Below are positions 45,190 to 53,469 of a DNA stretch of 64,000 nt, in pieces (within the stretch, counting starts at the first letter, position 1; each line of letters begins with the position of its first letter). Below the pieces are notes generated by a model. The model was given only the letters and a program-made list of their open reading frames with translations, was not told where the DNA came from and did no database searches. The stretch lies in the NCBI RefSeq assembly GCF_030929555.1, contig NZ_JAVFVT010000041.1:1-64000 (forward strand). Direction: 5' to 3'. The translations under genes were made by a program, and so were the position numbers. Origin of the DNA: Paenibacillus sp. LHD-117 (GTDB lineage: Bacteria; Bacillota; Bacilli; Paenibacillales; Paenibacillaceae).

Positions 45190-45264
45190 TTCTTATTGGC
45201 GATAAAACCTACCTTTGAACGTGGTCGCTCATCTCTGAAAGGCCTCGATAGAGGTTTTCTCATG
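45190..45264 (+). repeat. structured leader element, copy 2, upstream of the GbsR-type gene
   Basis: The plus strand reads ATTGGCGATAAAACCT, then AACGTGGTCGCTCAT, then CGATAGAGGTTTTCTCAT. AAAACCT (45204-45210) pairs with AGGTTTT (45252-45258). The outer stem differs in sequence from copy 1 yet stays paired, and an inner CCTTT/AAAGG pairing is possible. It is in sense with the regulator gene about 190 nt downstream. Confidence 0.75.
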
Positions 45265-45325
45265 TGGTCAAAAAAAATTGAAAATGTGCTAAAATATAAA
45301 TGAATTATTGTGATATCGTTCATCT

Positions 45326-45343
45326 GTACAAAAATAATTGTAC
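45326..45343. promoter_or_regulatory. candidate operator palindrome
   Basis: GTACAA and TTGTAC are exact inverted repeats separated by six bases, between the divergent Ugp-like operon and the GbsR-type gene. It is a candidate binding site for that regulator. Confidence 0.5.
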
Positions 45344-45455
45344 GTTCGTTTTGTCATCGCATGGTTATATCTGCGTTAAATCGCAATGAAGAATATGTAA
45401 ACCGGAGCATGCCCGAAGACGGGCTTCTATCCGGTGGATCGGCGGAGGAGAAATC

Positions 45456-46013
45456 GTGAAAAAAGCTACGTTCGGGGAAATGAAGGAGCCGTTATCGCCC
45501 CGCGAAGAGCTGCGGGCGGGGGTTATCGACGCTATTGCGGAGACGATGGACCTGTACGGGGTCAACTATACGTTCGGGCAGCTGTACGGCATTATGTTTT
45601 TCGAGGATCGGCCCATGACGCTGGAAGAGATGCGCCAGAGCATGAACATGAGCAAGAGCAACATGAGCTACGCCGTCCGGGCGCTGACGGAATCCAAGAT
45701 GGTGGAGAAGCTGAAGGAGAAGGATGACCGCAAGGATCAATACGTAGCGGAGACCGACTTCTTCAAAGCGTTCCAGTCCTTCTTCACCGCGAAGCTTCAA
45801 AGGGAAGTCGACGTGATGCTGGGCGCGGTGCAGGCTGCCATCCCCGTTCTCTCCGACTTGATCCTGAACCTGGATACGACGGAGGAGGAGCGCAACCTTT
45901 GCCTGGAGGATCTGCGGAAGCTGAAGCATGCCGTGAGCTATTACGAATGGCTGCAGAAGTTCGTGAACGATTTGCGGGGCGGCGTTTATTTTGGCGAGGC
46001 AAACGGGGAGTAG
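45456..46013 (+). CDS. GbsR/MarR family transcriptional regulator
   Basis: The 185-residue protein has a MarR-type winged helix (about 38-90: FGQLYGIMFFEDRPMTLEEM, then MNMSKSNMSYAVRALTE) and a C-terminal helical part, as in GbsR of B. subtilis, which represses choline uptake and glycine betaine synthesis genes and is released by choline. It starts with GTG after GGAGGAGAAATC. It is divergent from the Ugp-like operon, so regulation of that operon is likely. The choline link rests on family knowledge only, and related proteins with other ligands exist. Confidence 0.88.
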   Translation: MKKATFGEMKEPLSPREELRAGVIDAIAETMDLYGVNYTFGQLYGIMFFEDRPMTLEEMRQSMNMSKSNMSYAVRALTESKMVEKLKEKDDRKDQYVAETDFFKAFQSFFTAKLQREVDVMLGAVQAAIPVLSDLILNLDTTEEERNLCLEDLRKLKHAVSYYEWLQKFVNDLRGGVYFGEANGE

Positions 46014-46062
46014 GTCTTCGGGATATTAGTTTCAAAATTGCAGCTGCATCAACAGCCAGAAT

Positions 46063-46133
46063 AGCCGCATGTCGGCGATAGGATTTCTTCTTCGCGAGAA
46101 GCGTTTCCTTATCGCCGAGATGCGGCTTCTTTT
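46063..46133 (+). terminator. terminator of the GbsR-type gene
   Basis: AGCCGCATGTCGGCGATA and TATCGCCGAGATGCGGCT pair over 18 bp with one mismatch, inner pairing continues, and TTCTTTT follows on the plus strand. The rhamnosidase gene converges on it from the other side. Confidence 0.85.
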
Positions 46134-46182
46134 CCTATCGCGTGCAGTGCCAGCTTTTGGTTGTTTCCTGCTGTTTGCCGCT

Positions 46183-49140
46183 CTACAACGTCTTCAGCCT
46201 ATGAATCGAAACCGCGCAGGATGACGGGACTCGAAGTTCAAGCTCGATTCCCTCCGGCGCCGTAATATCCAGCGTCGCAAGTTGACCCGCTTCGACCTTC
46301 CACGCTACCTCCACCTTGCCGCCGTCTGGCAGCGGCACGGCTCCCTTCGCCCACTGCAAATCGCCGGGAAGCGGCTCGATGACGACCTTTGCCCAGCCCG
46401 GAGCGGCGGCGCGTACGCCGAGTACGTAAGCTCCCAGGAAGTAGCCCGGGGCAGCCGACCACGCATGGCAATGGCTGCGCGTTAAGTCGTTCGCGTTCGC
46501 CCGGTTCATCGTCGTATGGCCATACATCTCCCAGCAGGTGGTCGCCCCGTTGTCGATCATGAAGCCGTAGTTTTGCCGGATATCGTCCAGCATCCTCGCG
46601 ACGTCGCCGCCTTGCATTAACGCTTCATAATAGAAGAAAGACATGAACGGGCTGCCGATCGGAACGAAACCTTCAGGCGTCGCGCTCAAATAGGACGTCA
46701 GCGTCGCCTTGCGTTCCCCTTGGGCCAGGCCCGAGAGAAGCGCCATCACCTGCGTTTGCATGCTGAATATTTCGGAGCGTCTTCCGTCCTTATGGATGCA
46801 GTCCAGATAAGCGCCGCGCTCCTCGCTCCATAAACGAAGGTTGATCGCCTCGCCGAGCTTAGCGGCCAGCTCCTCGCACCACTTGGCTTCCGCCGGCGCT
46901 TCGCCGCCCGCCAGCTCGGCCAATGCCGCCGTCCGGCGCAGCGCGTGGGTGAAAATCATGTTCTGGTGCGTGACGACGCCGTCCCCCGGCTGATCCATCG
47001 GCGCCCAGTCCAGCAGATTCCACCCCTTCATCTCCAGCAATCCGTCGCCGTTCAGCCTCTGCGCATAATGCAGCAGCGTATACATCACCTTCGGCAGCAT
47101 CTCCGCCGCGAACTCGCGGTCGCCCGTATGCTCCGCGTATTCCGCGCAGGCCGCCGCCCAGAAGAACGTCCAGTTCGGAATGACGCTTCTCCAGCCGCTC
47201 GGCACCTGGTCGACGTACAGCGGCGTCTGGAACGCGGAGCCCGGCACCAGTCGCAGGCATCGCTTCACGATATCCGTCCCGCCGAACAAATAATAATTCA
47301 CCAGCGCTTCATTGCGGCTGTCGCCCACCCAGAACGTCTGCTCGTAGGCGGGACAGTCGACGAACGTATCCTCCATGCACAGTCTGGTCGTATGTCTGGC
47401 CATCTCCCAAATTGCGTTCAGGCTGGCGTCCGAGCACTGGAACGCGCCGATCTCCGGAGACGGATAGTTGCTTTGTAGCACCCGGACGCCATGAATACAC
47501 ACGGGTCTCGTCGCCCCCCTGACGGTGACGATCTGATAGCGGAAGCCTCTGCGGACCGGCGACGTATACCTCTGATACCCTTCCTTCGTTACGTACCGCA
47601 GCGTGTTGTCGAGCCCGTACGTATGCTGTACGTAATCGCCCTTCCTGTATTCCACCCCGTACCAATCGATCGTCACTCCGGCCTCCGCCTCGAGCTCGAA
47701 TTGCAGGTAACCGCTCCACTCCTTCCCGAAGTCGAGCGTGAATTCGGTATCGCCGTCCGCGAATACGGGCACCGCCCCGGGATCGCATGAGGCCACCGCG
47801 ACTTGCTGCAGCGACGCGGGTATGGCGTATTGCTCCGAGAGCCGTTTGGCGAATTGCGGCATAAACGCGTCTTCGGCATTGCACAGGAGCGCAGGAATGG
47901 GAATCAGCCGGGAACCGATTGCATGCAGCTCGCTCGCGCTTCCGATCTTCGATACCTCCGCCGCTAGGCGCGCCGCCGCTTGCTTCCATGCGGCGAATTG
48001 CTCCGTCTGTACCTCGAAGTCGACGACGGTAAACGCGTACAGCGGGCCGATCGCCGCGAACGGCGAGCCCGCCTCCGCCGTGCCAGCCGTCCGGCCGGCA
48101 TCGGAGGCGATCGGATTGGCCCATTCGATCGGCTTGTCGGAGTCGATTCCGATGCGCTGCATTCCGCCGTGATCCGCCCCGTATGCCGCATATAGCAGCA
48201 AGTGCTCGCCAGCCGGAAGCGTCACGCGACATCGAAGCAGCGGCGGTTCATGCTTAGGCTCTATCGTTCGGTCGCCGATGCGGAGAACTCCCGGCACCTC
48301 ATCTCCAATGCCGAAGCCGCTGACATGCAGGACGATGTTAAGCTCGGAGGTTTCCTTGAGCCGCAGTACGGTGGCGAACGCCCCCGCGTAGCATAGCGGA
48401 TTGGCGTTCTCCTCGCCATGAGGCTTCATAAGTGCATAATTGTCGAGGAAGGCCGTGAGCCGGTAAGGCACGACACGGTTCAAGGACAGCACGCCGACGG
48501 GTCCGACGGCCTCCTCCGTCAAGTAAGGGATATCGCGCGGCTGCGGATTCGTCCAAGGCTCCATCCCTACCTCGCCGATGACCGTGGAGGTTTTCCATGC
48601 CCGGTCGTCGTACGGGACGTCCATCCAGTCCTCGTCCATCAGGCGCGCGTCGATCCGCTCCGCGAACGCGTGCTGGCAAGACATGCGCGCCGTCTCCCTG
48701 GCATGTCCGGCCTGCAGCGAGGTGCGCCAGTCGGAGCCCGTGGCGGCAAGCGTTAGCTCCCCTGCGCCGTCCGTGACGGCGAGTTCCGCCAGCAGTCCCC
48801 CTCTGCCGCGCAGGTAGTAGAAATTAGTGACGCCGAAGTGCATGACCAGCACGGCGATCGTATTCTTCTGGCCGCGTCTGAGCAAATGGCCGACCGGGTA
48901 ACAATCATAAAAAATTTGCGTTGGAAAATAGCGGGCGGGTCCTCGGCCGATCCGCGTTCCGTTGACGTAAATCTCGTATCTCGAATCCGCCGTCACCCAG
49001 AGCTTCGCTTCCGCTCCGGCCGGAAGATCTGCGGGACAGTCGAAGCTGCGCCGGAACTGCCTCCATTCATTACGCGGGCTTTCTTCCTCGCCCCCCCATA
49101 TCCAGCGGGCTTGCCAGGACGTTTCTTTAGCTTCCATCAT
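46183..49140 (-). CDS. GH78 family alpha-L-rhamnosidase-like protein
   Basis: The 985-residue protein has no signal peptide and acts in the cytoplasm. N-terminal beta-sandwich domains include WVTADSRYEIYVNGTRIGRGPA, typical of GH78. The (alpha/alpha)6 barrel (about 560-890) contains the conserved DTFVDCPAYEQTFWVGDSRN with the acidic catalytic cluster and GATTCWEMYG with a second conserved Glu. A C-terminal beta domain follows. It should remove alpha-L-rhamnose from imported oligosaccharides. AGGAGG lies seven bases before the start. An AraC regulator is encoded divergently 137 bp away and probably controls it. Confidence 0.88.
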   Translation of the reverse strand: MMEAKETSWQARWIWGGEEESPRNEWRQFRRSFDCPADLPAGAEAKLWVTADSRYEIYVNGTRIGRGPARYFPTQIFYDCYPVGHLLRRGQKNTIAVLVMHFGVTNFYYLRGRGGLLAELAVTDGAGELTLAATGSDWRTSLQAGHARETARMSCQHAFAERIDARLMDEDWMDVPYDDRAWKTSTVIGEVGMEPWTNPQPRDIPYLTEEAVGPVGVLSLNRVVPYRLTAFLDNYALMKPHGEENANPLCYAGAFATVLRLKETSELNIVLHVSGFGIGDEVPGVLRIGDRTIEPKHEPPLLRCRVTLPAGEHLLLYAAYGADHGGMQRIGIDSDKPIEWANPIASDAGRTAGTAEAGSPFAAIGPLYAFTVVDFEVQTEQFAAWKQAAARLAAEVSKIGSASELHAIGSRLIPIPALLCNAEDAFMPQFAKRLSEQYAIPASLQQVAVASCDPGAVPVFADGDTEFTLDFGKEWSGYLQFELEAEAGVTIDWYGVEYRKGDYVQHTYGLDNTLRYVTKEGYQRYTSPVRRGFRYQIVTVRGATRPVCIHGVRVLQSNYPSPEIGAFQCSDASLNAIWEMARHTTRLCMEDTFVDCPAYEQTFWVGDSRNEALVNYYLFGGTDIVKRCLRLVPGSAFQTPLYVDQVPSGWRSVIPNWTFFWAAACAEYAEHTGDREFAAEMLPKVMYTLLHYAQRLNGDGLLEMKGWNLLDWAPMDQPGDGVVTHQNMIFTHALRRTAALAELAGGEAPAEAKWCEELAAKLGEAINLRLWSEERGAYLDCIHKDGRRSEIFSMQTQVMALLSGLAQGERKATLTSYLSATPEGFVPIGSPFMSFFYYEALMQGGDVARMLDDIRQNYGFMIDNGATTCWEMYGHTTMNRANANDLTRSHCHAWSAAPGYFLGAYVLGVRAAAPGWAKVVIEPLPGDLQWAKGAVPLPDGGKVEVAWKVEAGQLATLDITAPEGIELELRVPSSCAVSIHRLKTL

Positions 49141-49277
49141 GTTTCTTCCTCCTTCTCGACATCGGCGAATGACATCGCTTACGTTTCATTGTAGAATGAG
49201 CGCAAAGACGCTTTTATGCCCAAAGGCGACATCGATAACCCTGATTCAGACATCCTCTACAGGAAGGACGGCCCTGG

Positions 49278-50222
49278 ATGACCGTGCAGCGTACCATCGA
49301 GCATTATGAGGACGACCTTTACTTCCGCCGCCATCCGGACATCTATGTGCTCGAGGCCGAAGAAAACTTGTGGCTCGCCGAGCATGATCACGATTTCGTC
49401 GAAATCGTGCTCGTCACCGAAGGCAAAGGGACGCATTACGTGAACGGCGAGCCGCTTCAGACGGAGCGCGGCGATCTGTTCGCCATCCCCGTGGGCACCC
49501 GGCATATCTTCCGCCCGCCGGCTCGCACTGCCCGGAGCGAGCGGCTGAAAGTGCTGAACTGCCTGATCCGCACCGCTTCCCTCTCCAGGCTGGCCGCTTT
49601 CCTCGGGGATGAGCGGGCGACCGGCTTCCTGTCCTGGCTTGCCGGCCAATCAAGCGCGGAGCGTCCTTATCTCCATCTGAAAGATGAGACTGGCGAGTTG
49701 CGCGGCCTGTTCGAACGGCTCCATCGGGTATACGCGGCGAATGCGGCTCGCGCCGGCGAAGCCGATTCGTTGTCGCTGTGGAGCGGAGCGCTTGGGCTGC
49801 TCGCCTCCGTTTTCCGGCAAGCTGCCGGGACCGAGGAGGAGACCTGCGGGGGCGGACGGCTTCCGCAGCCGGGCGCCGGCGGCGAATCCGATTTCCGCGC
49901 GCGGCGTGCGCTTGCCTATATACGTCAGCACTTCGCGGATCCGATAAGGGCTTTCGACGCCGCCGCGGCGGTCGGAATCGGCGAACGGCAGCTCGGGAGG
50001 CTGCTCGCTTCCACCACGGGCCGGTCGTTCCGCCGGCATCTGGAGGACATCCGCGTCGAAGCCTGCTGCCGCCTGCTCCGTGACAGCCGGATTCCGATTA
50101 TGGCTTTACCGCCTATGGTCGGCTACGAGAAATGGAAATCTCTGGATCGCATCTTCCGCGATCGGATGGGCATGTCGCTTCGCGAATACCGCAAGTTCGG
50201 CAGAAACGACTCTCCAAAGTAG
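49278..50222 (+). CDS. AraC family regulator with cupin sensor
   Basis: The 314-residue protein has an N-terminal cupin domain (about 10-90; HDHDFVEIVLVTEGKGTHYVNGE is the sugar-binding-type motif, with GDLFAIPVGTRHIF) and a C-terminal AraC helix-turn-helix pair (about 205-305). This is the RhaS/RhaR-like layout. It diverges from the GH78 gene, so it is likely the rhamnose-responsive activator of that gene (inference). AGGAAGGA precedes the start. The second helix-turn-helix has MVGYEKWKSLDRIFRDRMGMS instead of the usual GF..xxYFxRxFKK, a diverged but recognisable form. Confidence 0.88.
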   Translation: MTVQRTIEHYEDDLYFRRHPDIYVLEAEENLWLAEHDHDFVEIVLVTEGKGTHYVNGEPLQTERGDLFAIPVGTRHIFRPPARTARSERLKVLNCLIRTASLSRLAAFLGDERATGFLSWLAGQSSAERPYLHLKDETGELRGLFERLHRVYAANAARAGEADSLSLWSGALGLLASVFRQAAGTEEETCGGGRLPQPGAGGESDFRARRALAYIRQHFADPIRAFDAAAAVGIGERQLGRLLASTTGRSFRRHLEDIRVEACCRLLRDSRIPIMALPPMVGYEKWKSLDRIFRDRMGMSLREYRKFGRNDSPK

Positions 50223-50247
50223 CCGCAAGCTCGGCGGAGCCAACTCT

Positions 50248-50264
50248 TCTGACCTTCTTTGACT
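50248..50264 (-). promoter_or_regulatory. CtsR-type operator at clpP
   Basis: On the minus strand AGTCAAA-GAA-GGTCAGA matches the CtsR heptad direct repeat (GGTCAAA-NAN-GGTCAAA) with one mismatch in each heptad. It overlaps the -35 box, as expected for heat-shock repression. Confidence 0.75.
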
Positions 50265-50287
50265 TTTTAAATTGAATCCGTTATGAT
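50259..50287 (+). promoter_or_regulatory. sigma-A promoter of clpP
   Basis: TTGACT (50259-50264) and TATGAT (50282-50287) are separated by 17 nt, about 90 nt upstream of clpP. Confidence 0.85.
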
Positions 50288-50380
50288 AGGAATACAAAAT
50301 TTCAACAAACCGTTTCACGATGAGCTTATGCTTACGAAGATGCGTTTGCTACGCAAACACTGAAGGAGGATTGGTTAAGA

Positions 50381-50962
50381 ATGAATTTTGTACCTATGGT
50401 AATTGAGCAAAGCAACCGCGGGGAACGCTCGTACGACATCTACTCCCGCCTGCTGAAGGACCGCATCATCTTCCTTGGTTCGGGTGTGAATGACGTGGTG
50501 GCCAACTCCATCATCGCGCAAATGCTGTTCCTTGCCGCCGAAGATCCGGAGAAGGACATTTCCTTGTACATTAACAGCCCTGGCGGTTCCATCACATCCG
50601 GCATGGCCATCTACGATACGATGCAATACATCAAACCGGACGTGTCCACGATCTGCGTCGGCATGGCCGCTTCGATGGGCGCATTCTTGCTGACTGCAGG
50701 CGCGAAAGGCAAACGTTACGCGCTGCCGAACAGCGAAGTTATGATTCACCAGCCGCTGGGCGGAGCCGAAGGCCAAGCCAGCGATATCGAGATCCGCGCC
50801 CGCCGCATCTTGAAGATGCGCGATAAGCTGAACAATATTTTGGCAGACCGTTCCGGCCAACCGCTCAGCCGCATCGAACAGGACACGGACCGCGACTACT
50901 TCATGAGCGCTGCGGAAGCGCAAGAATACGGCCTTGTCGATAAAGTCATCGAGCGCATCTAA
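50381..50962 (+). CDS. clpP: ATP-dependent Clp protease proteolytic subunit
   Basis: ClpP forms the 14-subunit protease chamber used with ClpC, ClpX and ClpE. The 193-residue protein has the catalytic Ser in GMAASMGAFLL, the His in EVMIHQPLGG and the Asp in EQDTDRDYFM, with the INSPGGSITSGMAIYDTM loop intact. AAGGAGGATTGG precedes the start. It is monocistronic with its own promoter, a CtsR-type operator and a terminator. Tagged tmRNA products made by the ssrA/smpB pair in this window would be among its substrates. Confidence 0.98.
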   Translation: MNFVPMVIEQSNRGERSYDIYSRLLKDRIIFLGSGVNDVVANSIIAQMLFLAAEDPEKDISLYINSPGGSITSGMAIYDTMQYIKPDVSTICVGMAASMGAFLLTAGAKGKRYALPNSEVMIHQPLGGAEGQASDIEIRARRILKMRDKLNNILADRSGQPLSRIEQDTDRDYFMSAAEAQEYGLVDKVIERI

Positions 50963-51001
50963 TTTCATCATCCTAGTCGATCGGATTCGCTCGACAAACC
51001 A

Positions 51002-51041
51002 AACAAGCAGACCGGCCATCGCCGATCTGCTTGTTTTTTTG
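51002..51041 (+). terminator. clpP terminator
   Basis: AACAAGCAGA and TCTGCTTGTT pair around an inner GGC-CATC-GCC stem-loop and end in TTTTTTT. Confidence 0.92.
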
Positions 51042-51156
51042 TATTGGATGTGTCTGGAAACGCAAAAAAGAGCGCCCTCCGCGCGACTCGCTGCGTCGCA
51101 CAAAAGCGTCTCCCTTGCTTTGCTTATTAACGGACGGCAAACCGTCCGCGCATCGA

Positions 51157-51426
51157 TTACTGGTTCTCGAGCTCTTCCTTGCTGACGAGCGCGACTAAAG
51201 CGTTTACAGCCTGTTCCGCGTCCGAACCTTCCGCACTTATCGAAATTTCAGTGCCGGAGCTGATCGCAAGGCTCATAATACCCATAATGGACTTGGCGTT
51301 TACTTTCTTATCGTCCTTCTCTACAAATACCTCGGAGGAGAATTTGTTCGCTTCTTGAACGAATAGCGCTGCAGGCCTAGCATGAAGCCCCGTCTTCAAA
51401 CGAACGACAACCGGAAGCCTTGTCAT
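51157..51426 (-). CDS. crh: HPr family protein, Crh-like with His15 retained
   Basis: The 89-residue protein is closest to B. subtilis Crh across the whole chain (VRLKTGLHARPAALFVQEAN, KKVNAKSIMGIMSLA) and sits at the crh position after whiA. Crh of Bacillus has Gln15 and cannot take part in the PTS; here residue 15 is His (TGLHARP), so phosphotransfer from EI is possible. Ser46, the site of HPr kinase used for CcpA co-repression, is present (AKSIMG). It may therefore act as both HPr and Crh. The symbol reflects position, not proven function. Confidence 0.85.
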   Translation of the reverse strand: MTRLPVVVRLKTGLHARPAALFVQEANKFSSEVFVEKDDKKVNAKSIMGIMSLAISSGTEISISAEGSDAEQAVNALVALVSKEELENQ

Positions 51427-51520
51427 GGAAACATACCCCCTATATTATTCTAAATCATGAACATACACAGTTTAAGAAAAGCCATTTACAGCTTATTATA
51501 TCATTTTACAAGCTGTTGCA

Positions 51521-52462
51521 CTAGGCATAAGTTGATCCGGACCGTATTTTTTCGGCCATTTCGTCGATTTTGCGAAGTCGATGATTCACGCCGGACTTAC
51601 TTACTTGCCCCTTCAACATCTCGCCTACTTCCGTCAAGTTCAGGTCGGGATGCTGCAGCCGTATGACTGCGACTTCACGAAGCTTATCCGGCAGGCTGTC
51701 GAGGCCGATCTCCTTCTCGAGCAGCTTTATGTTATCGATCTGCCTTACGGCAGCTCCGATCGTTTTGTTCAAATTGGCGGTTTCGCAATTGACGATCCGA
51801 TTCACCGAATTGCGCATGTCGCGCATGATCCGGACATCCTCGAACTTGAACAACGCTTGGTGCGCGCCGATAATGTTCAACAGTTCGATGATCTTCTCGC
51901 CTTCCTTGATATAGAAAATAAATCCTTTCTTCCGCTCGATGCATCTCGCGTTCAGGTCGAATTTGTTTGCCAGGTCGACCAGCGATCCGCAATGCTCCTC
52001 GTACATCGAGGAGATCTCCAAGTGGTACGACGATCCCTCCGGATTGTTCACGGAACCCCCGGCCAAGAACGCCCCCCTCAGATAGGAACGCTTGCAGCAC
52101 GGCTTACGGATGATCTCCTTGTCGATGCCGTTGTTGAACATGAAACCTTCGGAGACGATCTTTAGCTCCGCGAGCACTTCTTGCACCTTGGCGGGCAGCC
52201 GCACGATATACACGTTGTTTTTCTTCAGGCGCATCTTCTTGCGCACGAGCAACTCCACATGCAAGTCGAAATGTTTTTTGATCAGCGAATAAATTCTTCG
52301 CGCGATCGCGGCATTCTCCGTCGAGATGTCGAGAACGACCTTGCGGCTGGACAAGCTAACCGAACCGTTCATCCGTATAAGGGCCGATAATTCGGCGCGC
52401 TCACAGCAGCTGTCCGCTTCCACCATCGTCAGCTCTTTTTTCGTTTGGGCCGCAAAAGACAT
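51521..52462 (-). CDS. whiA: sporulation/cell-division regulator WhiA
   Basis: WhiA binds DNA and in Bacillus influences cell division and chromosome segregation. The 313-residue protein has a LAGLIDADG-like homing-endonuclease domain without catalytic residues (about 90-190, SYLRGAFLAGGSVNNPEGSYH-type motif) and a C-terminal helix-turn-helix (about 225-305, LREVAVIRLQHPDLNLTEVG and KSGVNHRLRKI). AGAGGTGAGGAA precedes the start. It lies six bases after yvcK, in the conserved rapZ-yvcK-whiA-crh order. Confidence 0.95.
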   Translation of the reverse strand: MSFAAQTKKELTMVEADSCCERAELSALIRMNGSVSLSSRKVVLDISTENAAIARRIYSLIKKHFDLHVELLVRKKMRLKKNNVYIVRLPAKVQEVLAELKIVSEGFMFNNGIDKEIIRKPCCKRSYLRGAFLAGGSVNNPEGSSYHLEISSMYEEHCGSLVDLANKFDLNARCIERKKGFIFYIKEGEKIIELLNIIGAHQALFKFEDVRIMRDMRNSVNRIVNCETANLNKTIGAAVRQIDNIKLLEKEIGLDSLPDKLREVAVIRLQHPDLNLTEVGEMLKGQVSKSGVNHRLRKIDEMAEKIRSGSTYA

Positions 52463-52468
52463 TCTTCC

Positions 52469-53455
52469 TCACCTCTTTCGTAACATCCAATTCTCCACTA
52501 GCTTATAAATATGATGGCTTAACCGTTCCGCGTCATGCCGCAGGAACGTCCGGAACAATACCAGACGGTCGGCGATGACCTTGTAGCCTCTCCGGGTTAC
52601 TTCATCGATATCGAGCTGGACCGCCTTAGCGCCTAGCTCTGCGTACTTGCTCTCCACTTGAGGCGGAATTTCGCCGTCGTTCACGATGACATAATCGAAC
52701 AAATGATGGCCGATATGGGTATGGATCGCGTCCAAATGATTGCTTACCGTATAATTGTCCGTCTCGCCCGGCTGCGTCATCACGTTGCAGACGAATAGCT
52801 TGACGGCTTCCGATTCGACGATCGCCTGCGCCAGCTTCGGCACGATCAGATTCGGCATAATGCTCGTATAAAGACTGCCCGGCCCGATCAGAATGGCGTC
52901 CGCCTGCTCGATCGCCTCTACCGCTTCGGCGAGCGGCTCGACGTCCGCGGGCTCCAGGAACACGCGTTTGATCGCCTTCCCGGCCTTTGGAATTTGGGAT
53001 TCTCCGACAACGATCGACCCGTCTTCCAGTTCCGCCTTCAGCACGATCGCCCGATTGGCCGCGGGCAGCACGCGCCCGCGAACCGCAAGCACGCGGCTTA
53101 GCTGGCGGATGCCTGTTACGAAATCACCGGAGATATCCGTCATGGCGGCCAGCATCAGATTGCCGAGGCTATGCCCGGCAAGCCCGTTGCCGCTTTTGAA
53201 ACGGTACTTCAGCATATCGGCAAGCAACGGCTCGACATCCGCCAGCGCCATCAGCACGTTGCGGATATCGCCCGGCGGCGGAATCTGAAGCTCGCTCCGC
53301 AGAATGCCGGAGCTGCCGCCGTCATCGGCGACCGTAACGATCGCCGTAATGTCGAGCGGCTTCTCCTTCAGCCCTCTCAGCATAACGGAGAGACCCGTGC
53401 CGCCGCCGATGACGACGATCTTGGGACGACGGACAACCTTCTGTATCGTCTGCAT
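52469..53455 (-). CDS. yvcK: gluconeogenesis factor YvcK (CofD-like)
   Basis: YvcK is needed for growth on gluconeogenic carbon sources and binds UDP-GlcNAc in Bacillus. The 328-residue protein has the CofD fold with VVIGGGTGLSVMLRGL at the N-terminus, TVADDGGSSGILR and DAILIGPGSLYTSIMPNL. The ATG at 53455 has GGGGAG close upstream. A TTG six codons earlier overlaps the rapZ stop. It is in one transcript with rapZ and whiA. Confidence 0.95.
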   Translation of the reverse strand: MQTIQKVVRRPKIVVIGGGTGLSVMLRGLKEKPLDITAIVTVADDGGSSGILRSELQIPPPGDIRNVLMALADVEPLLADMLKYRFKSGNGLAGHSLGNLMLAAMTDISGDFVTGIRQLSRVLAVRGRVLPAANRAIVLKAELEDGSIVVGESQIPKAGKAIKRVFLEPADVEPLAEAVEAIEQADAILIGPGSLYTSIMPNLIVPKLAQAIVESEAVKLFVCNVMTQPGETDNYTVSNHLDAIHTHIGHHLFDYVIVNDGEIPPQVESKYAELGAKAVQLDIDEVTRRGYKVIADRLVLFRTFLRHDAERLSHHIYKLVENWMLRKR

Positions 53456-53469
53456 GTTCTCCCCCCGCG

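Larger units (their letters stand above)
45096..45455. promoter_or_regulatory. divergent control region between the Ugp-like operon and gbsR-like gene
   Basis: The 360-bp AT-rich region contains the structured element at 45190-45264 and an inverted repeat at 45326-45343. Several promoter-like TTGAAA and TAAAAT sequences lie around 45280-45300, but none is good enough to assign firmly. Confidence 0.5.
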
